Source: Heritagella caecorum (lineage in GTDB: Bacteria > Bacillota > Clostridia > Oscillospirales > Acutalibacteraceae). Taken from it: a DNA stretch of 64,000 nt. Numbering within the stretch: the stretch's first letter is position 1; the number at the start of each line of letters is the position of its first letter. Positions 34,279 through 42,877 of the stretch are shown in pieces. The stretch lies in the NCBI GenBank assembly GCA_904419035.1, contig CAJFQL010000002.1, forward strand, positions 1 to 64,000, given 5' to 3'. Under the pieces are notes generated by a model, which was not told the origin of the DNA, searched no databases, and saw nothing but the letters and a program-made list of their open reading frames with translations. A program made the translations under genes and the position numbers.

Positions 34279-36237
34279 TTATTTAGAAAATTCGCCATCA
34301 CTTGACAGAGCGAAATCCTCCGGGACAAGTTCCGACAAATTGGCCTTTGGGTCGCGGATCAACCGGCCAGCCTGGCGGGTAATAGCCGCTTCCACCACAT
34401 TGCGGGCCAACCGCCCGTTGCCGCCGGTGCGGGCGCTGTGGGCCTGGACCGCTGTAAAATACGGTACCAGCTTTTCCCGGCAGCGGGGGTCGATCTGATA
34501 CCCCTTCTGTTCGGCTTGCAAACAGGCAATTTGCCACAATTCGTCCCCGGTGTAGTCGGGAAACTCGATGCGGTGGGGGAACCGGGATGCCAGCCCCGAG
34601 TTGGAACGCAGAAACTCGTCCATTTCTTTGGTGTAACCGGCCAGAATGACAATCAGTTCCTGCCGGTGGTCTTCCATGCCTTTGACCAGTGTATCCACCG
34701 CTTCCAGTCCGAAGGAGTCATCGTCCCCCCGGCACAGGGAATACGCTTCGTCAATGAACAGCACCCCGCCCAGGGCCGAACGCAATACCGTGTTGACAAG
34801 GGGCGCCGTGTGCCCCACGTACCGGCCCACCAAATCGGCCCGGCTGACTTCGATCAGCTGGCCGCCCGACAAGGCGCCAATGGCTTTTAAATATTGGCCG
34901 GTTAGCCGGGCCACCGTGGTTTTGCCGGTGCCGGGGTTGCCGGTGAAAATCATATGCATGGAAGGAGGTTCGGCTTTTAGCCCTTCCTTCCGGCGGCGTT
35001 GCTGTACGGTAAACAGTTCCTGCAGCTCGTGAATGGTCTGTTTCACGTTTTGCAGCCCGATCATGCGCTGCCATTCCCGTTCGATCTGGTCTAAGTGGCT
35101 GTTGGGTGTATCCGATAGCGGCGACAACAGGGTAAACGGTTTCCCATCGGGCCAAGCGGCCATCCAGACATCATCTTTGACTGAAAGGGTCAAGGGCTTA
35201 TCCGGAAGGGTTTCCTGTTTCAGGCAGTATTCGCCCAGTGCGAGGAATAGGTCCTGCCCTACTTGCAAAAGTTCCTCCGCTCCGCTCGCTTCCCGGTAGC
35301 GGGCGCCCCAGGCGGCAGCAACTTCCGGTTCCCAAGTAAGGGTCAGACGCAGGGTATTGCGTGCTTTTTTTATTAGGTTGGTCAGTTCCCGCTTTACAAT
35401 CTTCTGCCGGGCTTCGGGGGAAAGGGGCTGGGTCTGGCAGCAATCGGTCACATGGGCCATAAACGGGGCACCGAAGCGGGCCGCCAAAGAATCGGGGCCT
35501 TTTTCGCTGAAAAAGACAAAGTATTTATCCCCCGCGCGCAAACACGAAACCGTGGTGGGCGCGAGCGCCGTGCCGGCTGCTACCAGCAGCCCTTTTTGTT
35601 CCACATACCGGGCCGGCAGCTGGTAATGCCCCTGCATCACCAGGTCACGAATGACCCTGAGGCACAACGGAGCGCAAGCGTCTTCGTGTTCCCATAAAAG
35701 CACACACGAAGGGCTTTTCAAAGCGGCATATACGTCCTGGTAAAAAACGGTCTCTTCCGCCGGGGTAGGGTACAGCGAAAGATCCATGACGGTTATGGTA
35801 TCGTTCGGCAATAATCCCCGTTTATAGAGACAGGTGCACAGGGTTTGCAGCGCATAGTGGCGGCCGGTATTTGCGCCGCCCGACAGGAGCAGGGTGTTTT
35901 TAGGACCATCAGCGGGAGGCGTGAGCAAAAACGGACGGCGGAATGCCTGAAGAAGTGCTCGGAGAAAGTCGTCCTGTCCCCAAACGGTGGTGCCCACTTC
36001 CTCCAGTACCCCGTCAAACGAAGCGGATTTGGGGGTCGCCGGTCGCTCACATTCCGATAAAGAAACTCCATCATCTTTCAGCCGTTTTTGCAGGTCCGCT
36101 TGCAGGGAAGCGAGTTCTTCCAGCTGCCGGTCCAGGGCTGTTTGACTAGGGGTCCGGGAACCAGAAGATTTGTCACTTTTTTTCGGCGGTTCACCGAAAA
36201 AATCCTGATACAGACTGTCAAAGGGATGGTTGGCCAT
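34279..36237 (-). CDS. double AAA+ ATPase: degenerate first module, CbbX/SpoVK-type second module
   Basis: 652 residues. The second module (~370-640) is a CbxX/CfqX-type AAA+: Walker A FTGNPGTGKTTVA, the pore-type GRYVGHT, Walker B GVLFIDEAYSL, sensor 1 ILAGYTKEMDEFL and arginine-finger region SRFPHRIEFPDYT. The first (~60-330) has the layout of a Clp-type AAA domain, but Walker A reads LLSGGANTGRHYA, without the GK-T/S, and Walker B reads VLLWEHEDAC. It is likely a non-hydrolysing structural module. ATG 36237 is chosen; an in-frame GTG at 36249 (GGAGG 5 bases upstream) is also plausible. Partner unknown. CbbX relatives remodel Rubisco and SpoVK acts in sporulation, but neither role is supported here. 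Confidence 0.8.
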   Translation of the reverse strand: MANHPFDSLYQDFFGEPPKKSDKSSGSRTPSQTALDRQLEELASLQADLQKRLKDDGVSLSECERPATPKSASFDGVLEEVGTTVWGQDDFLRALLQAFRRPFLLTPPADGPKNTLLLSGGANTGRHYALQTLCTCLYKRGLLPNDTITVMDLSLYPTPAEETVFYQDVYAALKSPSCVLLWEHEDACAPLCLRVIRDLVMQGHYQLPARYVEQKGLLVAAGTALAPTTVSCLRAGDKYFVFFSEKGPDSLAARFGAPFMAHVTDCCQTQPLSPEARQKIVKRELTNLIKKARNTLRLTLTWEPEVAAAWGARYREASGAEELLQVGQDLFLALGEYCLKQETLPDKPLTLSVKDDVWMAAWPDGKPFTLLSPLSDTPNSHLDQIEREWQRMIGLQNVKQTIHELQELFTVQQRRRKEGLKAEPPSMHMIFTGNPGTGKTTVARLTGQYLKAIGALSGGQLIEVSRADLVGRYVGHTAPLVNTVLRSALGGVLFIDEAYSLCRGDDDSFGLEAVDTLVKGMEDHRQELIVILAGYTKEMDEFLRSNSGLASRFPHRIEFPDYTGDELWQIACLQAEQKGYQIDPRCREKLVPYFTAVQAHSARTGGNGRLARNVVEAAITRQAGRLIRDPKANLSELVPEDFALSSDGEFSK

Positions 36238-36394
36238 GATGAAAAACACTCCTTCCTCCTTCGGAAATTACCAACAGTATACCATCTTTTGCGGAAAATG
36301 CGAAGATGAGGGCTAATTTCACCCCCAAAAACCCTGGAAAAGTGGGTAAAATTTCCTTTACCGGAATAGAATGGAAAAAGGGAGGGGGAACGCC

Positions 36395-36478
36395 ATGATT
36401 TTTTTGGTGGGGCTATGGGCCGGGTGTGCCATTGGCATTTTGATTATGTGTTTAATTCAGATTCATCGTGACCGGTAA
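36395..36478 (+). CDS. 27-residue membrane peptide (DUF3789-like)
   Basis: ATG to TAA encodes 27 residues with one hydrophobic helix (residues 2-22) and a short polar end IHRDR. GGGAGGGGG lies 6 bases upstream, a much stronger ribosome site than chance would give. Composition resembles tiny DUF3789-type proteins, which are often in mobile or regulatory settings. Function unknown. Confidence 0.55.
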   Translation: MIFLVGLWAGCAIGILIMCLIQIHRDR

Positions 36479-36538
36479 CAGATGGCAAAAAAGAGTCTCC
36501 GAAAGGGGCGGCCCCTTTGGTGGAAGTGTATAAAGGGC

Positions 36539-36568
36539 TTGCACAAAGGCAGAGGTGTGTAGTAAAAT
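36539..36568 (+). promoter_or_regulatory. candidate promoter of the E2-like gene
   Basis: TTGCAC (36539-36544), 18 bases, TAAAAT (36563-36568), 36 bases before the TTG start. A GGGGCGGCCCC hairpin near 36505 may end the small upstream transcript. Confidence 0.4.
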
Positions 36569-36604
36569 AAAATGGGTATATTGTCAAAAAAGGAGGAATC
36601 TATT

Positions 36605-37465
36605 TTGTTTAGTAAACGTTCCGATGGACGTGTGGTGACACAGATTGACCCGTTTCAGAAAATTGTACCCTACATTATGAAAACCCGCACGGACTCCATG
36701 AACTATTTTACCGAAAACATTCCTTGTGAAGGAATGGATGCCTATATAGAAGAACAGAAAAAGCAGGATAAAACCTACACCTATCTGCAAATTCTGGTGG
36801 CCAGTATGGTGCGCCTGATCGCATTAAAACCGCAGCTGAACCGCTTTGTTATGCGCGGGCGTGTGTACGCCCGCAACCATATCCGCATTTGCTTCGTGGT
36901 ACATCAGACTTTGCGGGACGACAGCGCCGGCACGACCATCAAGTTGACTTTTGAAGGCACCGAAACACTGTCGGAAATTGCCCAAAAGGTGCAGGACGCT
37001 ATTTTAGCGGAAACGAAGAAAAAGACCGATTCCAATTCCACCGACCAGCTGGCCGAAAAGATTATGAACCTGCCGTCGCCGATTATTCGCACGGCGGTGA
37101 ATTCTCTGATGTGGATGGACAGGCACAACATGATGCCCAAGTCGGTGATCGAGGCCAGCCCGTTCCATACCTCTTGCTTTATTACCAATATGAAGAGCCT
37201 GGGGATTAACCAGATTTACCACCATGTCTATGAGTTCGGCACCACCGGGCTATTTATTGCCATGGGGAAAGAACGGGAAAAACCCATGGTGGATGAAAAC
37301 GGCGAGATTATTTCGATGAAACAGGTGGGGCTGGGCGTTGTAACCGATGAACGGTTCTGCGATGGGCTATACTTTGCCCGGGCATTTAAACTGCTGCGCC
37401 GGTTCCTGCGCAACCCGGCCTTGCTGGAAGAACCGCTGGATAAGATTGAAGAAGACGTGGATTAA
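36605..37465 (+). CDS. stand-alone 2-oxoacid dehydrogenase E2-fold acyltransferase-like protein
   Basis: 286 residues resembling the catalytic core of E2 acyltransferases/chloramphenicol acetyltransferase, without lipoyl or subunit-binding domains. Recognisable parts: LNRFVMRGRVYARNHI, SPFHTSCFITNMKSLG and the C-terminal DERFCDGLYFARAFKLL. That last block aligns with the catalytic HxxxDG, but the His is Glu here, so ordinary acyl transfer is doubtful. I recall Clostridial relatives with DERICDG, so the loss looks family-wide. Start TTG 36605 has AAAGGAGG 8 bases upstream; an in-frame ATG at 36572 lies before that ribosome site. Confidence 0.78.
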   Translation: MFSKRSDGRVVTQIDPFQKIVPYIMKTRTDSMNYFTENIPCEGMDAYIEEQKKQDKTYTYLQILVASMVRLIALKPQLNRFVMRGRVYARNHIRICFVVHQTLRDDSAGTTIKLTFEGTETLSEIAQKVQDAILAETKKKTDSNSTDQLAEKIMNLPSPIIRTAVNSLMWMDRHNMMPKSVIEASPFHTSCFITNMKSLGINQIYHHVYEFGTTGLFIAMGKEREKPMVDENGEIISMKQVGLGVVTDERFCDGLYFARAFKLLRRFLRNPALLEEPLDKIEEDVD

Positions 37466-37567
37466 CGCGCAAAAAGGGAAGCCAAAGCCAAAAGGGGCTT
37501 TGCTATAGAATAAAAGGCCCCCAAAATAGCGGCCTTTTATCAAACAGGAAGGAGACAACAAAATCGT

Positions 37568-39457
37568 ATGTCCATTTTTGCTCTGCATTCCCCTGGGGGA
37601 AAAACCACACTTACGTTCCTTCTGCAGGAAGGAAAACTCTTTTACCGGGTCGAAGCCGGATCCCGCTGCGCAGCGGCAGTGGCTCCTATCGGCCTGAAAA
37701 CCCGCCAGACCGACTGGACCCAAGGCCTTACGCTGAAAAAGGAAACCCGCGGTGCCATTGATGAAACGTACTCGCTGCCGGCCTTTAAAAAGGCGGTGTG
37801 CAAGGACCAGTGCCGGACCATCGACCTGCTGTTTGAAAAAGATGGGCAGGAATTGCTGGTACAGGGGCGTGCCTATGATGACGGTGCCGCGTTCCGCCTG
37901 CGGCTTTTGGGCGAAGGCAACGTAGCTGTTACCGACGAAGTGTGTGGTTTCTGCATGCCGGAGGAAGCCCGGACTATCTATGGCATGAGACACCTGATGT
38001 CGTATGAAGATCACTACCACCCTATCCCCGTGGAAGATCTGTACCAAAACCGCTATGCCTTCCCCATGCTGTGTGAATTGGGTGGAGGCGCCTGGGCGTT
38101 ATATGCCGAAGCGGCGGTGTTTGGCGATTACGGCGGGTCGAACCTTTTGAGCAGCCGGGAAATGCCCCGTTTGCTCATGACGAAAAAATCCCCCGATAAA
38201 CTCACCGATATAACAGGGGTGTTACCGCTCACCACACCGTGGCGGGTGGTGCTGACCGGTACGCTGGATGATATTGTCGAGAGCAACGTGCTGGAAAACC
38301 TGAATCCGCCGTCGATTGTGGATGATCCGTCCTTTATCAAACCCGGCCGCTGTGCCTGGAGCTGGATGACGGAAAACCATTCCCCCGCTGATCCACAGCG
38401 GCAGCGGGACTATGTGGATTATGCGGCGGCTATGGGGTTTGAATATTCCGTGGATGACGGCGGTTGGCCCGGCCATGTGGATATTCCCGAACTGGTGCAG
38501 TACGCCGAGAAAAAGGGCGTGAAAATCTGGATCTGGGAACACAGCGCCCAGATGCGTGACCCCAAGGAAGCGGAAGAAAAAATGAAGCGCTGGGCTGGTT
38601 GGGGCGTTGTGGGGATTAAAATCGATTTCTTCGAGTCGGATTCCCAGGAACGGGTGCAGCAATTTGATATGCTGGCCCGCTTGGCAGCCAAATACCGGTT
38701 GATGCTGAATTTCCACGGGTGCATGAAACCTTCGGGAACCAGCCGCTGCTGGCCCCATGTGATGACCTATGAAGCGGTCATGGGCGGGGAATACCTGCAA
38801 AACTACAGCACGTTCCTGCCCGGCGGCCCGGATGCGGCCCATCACTGCACGTTGCCGTTTACCCGCAATGTGATGGGGCCCATGGACTTCACGCCGGTTA
38901 CGTATGATAGCTACCTGACCGGTACCACCGATCCGCACCAGACGGCGCTGACGGTGATTTTTACCAGCTATATTCTGCATATTGGGGAAAAGGCGGAGAA
39001 TGTTCTGAAGAATCCGTGCCGTCCGTTCCTTGAAAAAGTGAAAACATCGTGGGACGAAACCCGCTTGTTGGAAGGCGCGCCGGGCAATTACGTGACTATG
39101 GCGCGGCGCAGCGGCCAGGAATGGTTTGTGGGCGCGATTTGTGCCAGAAGACCCCGCAATGTCGATTTGACACTGGATTTCCTTTGTGACGGGGTCACCT
39201 ATGAAACCGAACTGTATGCCGATGATTTGACGGATATCCGTCCATTCGATGTGGCCGAAAACGGCATGCCCCCGGCCGATGAAAAGCTGGTGGACGAACT
39301 GATGAATCATACGAACATGCGGGAATATCACCATCATCACGATATGCACCGGGTTCGGATCGAAAAACGTACGGTGAAAAAGGGAGACCGCCTGTTTGTG
39401 CCTTTGAATGTAAACGGCGGTTTTGCCCTGTATATCAAACCCTGCGGGGACGCGTAA
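37568..39457 (+). CDS. glycoside hydrolase family 97 (alpha-glucosidase or alpha-galactosidase type)
   Basis: 629 residues. N-terminal beta-sandwich (~1-240), a TIM barrel (~250-520) with PGRCAWSWM, MGFEYSVDDGG, GIKIDFFESDSQ, NFHGCMKPSGTSR and TYEAVMGGEYLQ, then a small C-terminal sandwich. The VKIDFF Asp and the NFHG block match GH97 barrels; the family contains inverting glucosidases (SusB) and retaining galactosidases, and I cannot settle which. No signal peptide, so intracellular, unlike the lipoprotein/periplasmic forms of Bacteroides. GGAAGGAG lies upstream. Confidence 0.88.
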   Translation: MSIFALHSPGGKTTLTFLLQEGKLFYRVEAGSRCAAAVAPIGLKTRQTDWTQGLTLKKETRGAIDETYSLPAFKKAVCKDQCRTIDLLFEKDGQELLVQGRAYDDGAAFRLRLLGEGNVAVTDEVCGFCMPEEARTIYGMRHLMSYEDHYHPIPVEDLYQNRYAFPMLCELGGGAWALYAEAAVFGDYGGSNLLSSREMPRLLMTKKSPDKLTDITGVLPLTTPWRVVLTGTLDDIVESNVLENLNPPSIVDDPSFIKPGRCAWSWMTENHSPADPQRQRDYVDYAAAMGFEYSVDDGGWPGHVDIPELVQYAEKKGVKIWIWEHSAQMRDPKEAEEKMKRWAGWGVVGIKIDFFESDSQERVQQFDMLARLAAKYRLMLNFHGCMKPSGTSRCWPHVMTYEAVMGGEYLQNYSTFLPGGPDAAHHCTLPFTRNVMGPMDFTPVTYDSYLTGTTDPHQTALTVIFTSYILHIGEKAENVLKNPCRPFLEKVKTSWDETRLLEGAPGNYVTMARRSGQEWFVGAICARRPRNVDLTLDFLCDGVTYETELYADDLTDIRPFDVAENGMPPADEKLVDELMNHTNMREYHHHHDMHRVRIEKRTVKKGDRLFVPLNVNGGFALYIKPCGDA

Positions 39458-39558
39458 GGGGAGTTCATTGGTTGCTGGACAAAGAAAACAACCGGCCCCC
39501 CTTAAACAAATGAAAAAACCTGCGGAGCGAATGCACAGCAGGAAGAGGAGGACGCAGT

Positions 39559-40851
39559 ATGTTTTGTGGGAATTGTGGAAGAGAAATTTCGGACCAGGCG
39601 AAGTTTTGTCCGGGATGCGGTCAACCGGTCAAACAGGAGCCTGTGACCGAACCGGTCATGCAAGAACCGGTAACACCCCAGGATCAGGCACCTACATATC
39701 CGGGTCCGGATTCCTATGGGGCTGATCCGTATCAGGCACCAGGAGTCGGAGAAGAAGGTTCGCCGTATTCGGAACCGGACCCGGGCTATACGGACCCGGG
39801 CGATGGGTATCGCATGCCCAATGGGTATGTGCCCCCCAGTGACGGGTACATTCCTCCCAGTGGGTATCCCAATCAGCCCGATAACGGGTATGGTGCCCCC
39901 GGTGGGTATCCGCCCCAGAATAACGGTGGATACGGTGCCCCGGGTGGGTATCCTCCCCAGAATAACGGTGGGTATGGTACTCCCGGTGGGTATGCTCCCC
40001 AGAATAACGGCGGATATGGCGCCCCCGGTGGATATCCACCCCAAAATAATGGCGGATATACCCCTGGCCCGGCTCCGGTTAAACCCGGCAAAAAAGGTTC
40101 CAAAGGTGTGATTATTGGGATTGTAGCCGGGGCAGTCGTTTTAGTTGCCGCCGTGGTGACAATTTTGGTTATGGCTCTTTCGGGGAACGATTCGTCCAGC
40201 TCATCCAGTTCCGGAACGCCGGTTCTGCCCAGTAGCCAGTCGGAAAGCAGTACGCCGTCCAGCCAGCCGTCGGAGGAGAGTTCGGACACACCGTCTGAAA
40301 GCAGCGAAACGCCGTCGTCGTCACCTTCGTCTCCTTCGTCTCAGCCGCAGGGAGACCCCAGTGATGTGCCGCAGGATTCCAATGCCGAAACGATTTTCCA
40401 GTCGTTTATCGGCTTCCCGTGCGATTATACCAGCACCAAAGACGATGTGCAGAGTGCGCTGGAAAATGTGGGCTATACCTGTTCATGGGAAACGGATGAC
40501 CATTTGACCGGTACCGTCAGTGACGGACGGAACCTGAATGGATATGAAGTGGTACAGGTAGATGCCTATTTCCGGAATGGTTACTTCATCGGCGGGGAAT
40601 TGATCTTTATCAATTACGGTGATGGGGATGAAAGCGCGCTGCTGGATTCGATCCGCGGTCAGTTCCAGTCTATTCAAACGGCGGGTTACGGTTATTCTCT
40701 GGACGAAGAATCCGACGAGGATGGGGTGTATTTTACCGATAACAATGGGGTGAGTGCCTGGGGGGCTGCGGTCTTCCATGAGACGGATACGGACTACGGG
40801 TATCTGTATTGCCAGTTCGGCGAAATCAACTGGTGCAATTCGAATTATTAA
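39559..40851 (+). CDS. zinc-ribbon membrane protein with GYGAPGGYPPQNNG repeats
   Basis: 430 residues. Zinc ribbon (C3, C6, C17, C20) comes first, then a Pro/Gly/Tyr-rich region with four 14-residue repeats (110-165), a basic stretch, one membrane helix (~184-208), a Ser/Pro-rich linker (~209-275) and a C-terminal globular domain (~280-430) with no match I know. The order suggests a cytoplasmic ribbon and disordered tail with an exported C-terminal domain. Such proteins are common in Clostridia and their role is unknown. GGAAGAGGAGG precedes the ATG. The low-complexity repeats can expand or contract. Confidence 0.8.
   Translation: MFCGNCGREISDQAKFCPGCGQPVKQEPVTEPVMQEPVTPQDQAPTYPGPDSYGADPYQAPGVGEEGSPYSEPDPGYTDPGDGYRMPNGYVPPSDGYIPPSGYPNQPDNGYGAPGGYPPQNNGGYGAPGGYPPQNNGGYGTPGGYAPQNNGGYGAPGGYPPQNNGGYTPGPAPVKPGKKGSKGVIIGIVAGAVVLVAAVVTILVMALSGNDSSSSSSSGTPVLPSSQSESSTPSSQPSEESSDTPSESSETPSSSPSSPSSQPQGDPSDVPQDSNAETIFQSFIGFPCDYTSTKDDVQSALENVGYTCSWETDDHLTGTVSDGRNLNGYEVVQVDAYFRNGYFIGGELIFINYGDGDESALLDSIRGQFQSIQTAGYGYSLDEESDEDGVYFTDNNGVSAWGAAVFHETDTDYGYLYCQFGEINWCNSNY
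39886..40053 (+). repeat. four tandem 42-base repeats in the zinc-ribbon gene
   Basis: Four in-frame copies, each coding a 14-residue Gly/Pro/Tyr/Asn unit. Copy 3 has Thr and Ala substitutions. Silent third-base differences between copies show the array is not freshly duplicated. Confidence 0.92.
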
Positions 40852-40860
40852 AAAAACAAA

Positions 40861-40896
40861 AAAACCGGCAGTGTCCAAAAAGACACTGCCGGTTTT
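40861..40896. terminator. bidirectional terminator
   Basis: A 15-bp perfect stem (40861-40875 with 40882-40896) flanked by A- and T-runs ends both the zinc-ribbon gene (plus) and glycerol dehydrogenase (minus). Confidence 0.93.
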
Positions 40897-40921
40897 TTAT
40901 TACAAGAGGATAGAAAAGCGA

Positions 40922-42007
40922 TTAAGCCAGATATTCGCGGCCCAGCGCATCCGTTACCATGATGGCATTGTAAAGCTGTTCAGGCGTTACGTCGCCAATC
41001 ATGTTGTGGATGGATTCGCCTTCGGCACAGGCCTTTTCGGCGGCGATCTTCACGTGTTCCGGATCGGAGACACCCATTTCGCCCAGCGTTACAGGCAGGC
41101 CCACACTGGTGCAGAAGTCCATCACTTCATAGAATTCATCGGTGGAACCTTCTTCCAGGATCAGCTGTACCAGCGTACCGAATGCCACTACTTCGCCGTG
41201 CATGGAGGAAAGTTCATCCAGCGCCGTGAAGCCGTTATAAATGGAGTGAGCCGCGGCCAGACCGCCGTTATCGGCGCCCACACCGGACAGATACGTGTTC
41301 GCTTCGATAATGGCATCCACATCGGGGGTCATCAGGCCCAGTTCTACGGCCTTCTTGGCTTTGGCGCCATGTTCCAGCAGCGTGTCATAGCACAGCTGGC
41401 ACAGCGCCATAGCGGACTTGGTCACACCGCCGTTTTCCAGGGACGGGGCTTTGGCCTTTTCGCACATACGGGCCTCGAAGAACGTGCCCAGGGCGTCGCC
41501 CATACCGGAAACCAGGAAGCGGACCGGTGCTTTGCAGATAATCGAAGAATCCACGATAACGGCATCGGGGTTGTTCGGATAGAAGATGTAGTTCTTAAAG
41601 GTGCCGTCGTCTTCATACAGCACACTCAGCCCGGTGCAGGGAGCATCGGTGGCGCATACGGTGGGCATGGAAATCACTTTCTTGCCTTCGTAGTACGCGG
41701 TGGGTTTGGCCGTATCGATAGCGGAACCGCCGCCAACACCGACCACAACGTCGATATTTTCATCCCGCACAATTTTGCGCATACGTTCAATTTCGCCGGT
41801 GCTGCTCACGCCACCGAATACTTCAAAGTGCAAGCGAACGTCTTTGCCTTCGCAGCTCTTTTCAATCTTCGCGCGGCACATTTTTTCGCCGCTGCGGGAG
41901 CAGATGAACAAAAACGACTTGCCCATGTCCTTGACAATGTCGTAAAATTCATCCAGCGCATTTTCGCCCTGCACATATTTGAGCGGGGCTCTCATCAGTT
42001 TCAACAT
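40922..42007 (-). CDS. gldA: glycerol dehydrogenase (iron-containing ADH family)
   Basis: A 361-residue zinc-dependent NAD glycerol dehydrogenase, oxidising glycerol to dihydroxyacetone (or reducing dihydroxyacetone/methylglyoxal-type carbonyls). NAD-binding GVGGGSAIDTAK (~91) and PTVCATDAPCTGLSVLY (~115) are clear. Metal ligands fit Asp in SGMGDALGTFFEA (~168), His in AAAHSIYNGF (~248) and His in SSMHGEVVAFG (~266). Length is typical. It has a consensus promoter in the divergent gap with the two-component regulator. AAGG lies 8-11 bases before the ATG. Confidence 0.92.
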   Translation of the reverse strand: MLKLMRAPLKYVQGENALDEFYDIVKDMGKSFLFICSRSGEKMCRAKIEKSCEGKDVRLHFEVFGGVSSTGEIERMRKIVRDENIDVVVGVGGGSAIDTAKPTAYYEGKKVISMPTVCATDAPCTGLSVLYEDDGTFKNYIFYPNNPDAVIVDSSIICKAPVRFLVSGMGDALGTFFEARMCEKAKAPSLENGGVTKSAMALCQLCYDTLLEHGAKAKKAVELGLMTPDVDAIIEANTYLSGVGADNGGLAAAHSIYNGFTALDELSSMHGEVVAFGTLVQLILEEGSTDEFYEVMDFCTSVGLPVTLGEMGVSDPEHVKIAAEKACAEGESIHNMIGDVTPEQLYNAIMVTDALGREYLA

Positions 42008-42052
42008 GAAGAATACCTTCTTTTTAGTGATATTGCCTTTTTAGGCACCTTT

Positions 42053-42081
42053 ATTATAGGTCCGTTGCATGCATTTGTCAA
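42053..42081 (-). promoter_or_regulatory. promoter of gldA
   Basis: Minus strand perfect TTGACA (42076-42081), 17 bases, perfect TATAAT (42053-42058). Confidence 0.85.
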
Positions 42082-42155
42082 TTCTGATATAGAAATTTTT
42101 TATAATCAGTTTAAGAAATTTTCAATTCTCTTGACGGCCGGCTACAAAGAAGCCG

Positions 42156-42186
42156 GATACAATTTTGATACAACATTCGCTATAAT
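42156..42186 (+). promoter_or_regulatory. response-regulator-type direct repeats and -10 of the two-component operon
   Basis: GATACAA at 42156-42162 and again at 42167-42173, exactly 11 bases apart, sit just upstream of a perfect TATAAT (42181-42186). No proper -35 exists, as expected for an activator-dependent OmpR/PhoB-type promoter. The same motif recurs before the C39 peptidase gene. Confidence 0.65.
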
Positions 42187-42211
42187 AGGGGATGAAAAGG
42201 AGGGGGAAAGC

Positions 42212-42877
42212 ATGAACCGGATTTTACTGGTGGAAGATGAAAAGGCGATTGCGAGCATGACAAAAATGTGTCTGACCAAAAATGGATATATATGTGACTG
42301 GGCCATGGATGGGCACACAGCTGCTAATATGATGGAAGAAAAGCACTATGATTTAATGTTGCTGGATGTGATGTTACCGGATATGGAAGGATATGAGCTG
42401 ATGACCTACAGCAAGCAGTTTTCTATACCGGTTATTTTTGTCACGGCCAAAACCAGTGTGCCCGATAAAGTAAAAGGGCTGCGCATGGGAGCCGAAGATT
42501 ATATGGCAAAACCCTTCGATTTGCAGGAACTGCTGGCCCGTGTGGAAACAATATTGAGGCGTTTCCATAAGGTGGAAACACATCTGAAAGTAGGAGGTAT
42601 TGAGGTGGACACAGCCGCGAGGCTCGTGCGGCTACATGGAAAAGAGGTAGCACTAACAGCCCGGGAGTACGATTTGCTGCTTTACCTGATCCGGAACCAG
42701 GGGATTGCCTTGTACCGGGATATGATTTATGAGCAGGTGTGGCAGGAACCTTATTACGGCAACACCCGTACCATTGATCTGCACATTCAACGGCTGAAGA
42801 AAAAATTACAGCTGGAAAATGCAATCGAAACAATTTACAAAGTGGGGTATAAATTTTCCCCGGAGAAATTGTCATGA
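42212..42877 (+). CDS. OmpR-family response regulator
   Basis: A 221-residue regulator. Receiver domain with acidic pocket E8-D9, phospho-acceptor Asp52 (LLDVMLPD), Thr (VTAKTS) and Lys (AKPFDLQE); then a winged-helix domain (~128-221) with LTAREYDLLLYLIRNQG and RTIDLHIQRLKKKL. It would bind direct repeats near promoters when phosphorylated by the kinase whose start overlaps its stop (ATGA). ATG 42212 has AAAAGGAGGGGG upstream. Confidence 0.93.
   Translation: MNRILLVEDEKAIASMTKMCLTKNGYICDWAMDGHTAANMMEEKHYDLMLLDVMLPDMEGYELMTYSKQFSIPVIFVTAKTSVPDKVKGLRMGAEDYMAKPFDLQELLARVETILRRFHKVETHLKVGGIEVDTAARLVRLHGKEVALTAREYDLLLYLIRNQGIALYRDMIYEQVWQEPYYGNTRTIDLHIQRLKKKLQLENAIETIYKVGYKFSPEKLS

Noticed and set aside
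39886..40053. CRISPR-like array
   Set aside because: The repeats are contiguous 42-base units in a coding frame with no spacers and no cas genes.
40754..42211. N-terminal extension of the response regulator
   Set aside because: The frame runs open across the antisense of glycerol dehydrogenase; the regulator's true start at 42212 has its own ribosome site and promoter.
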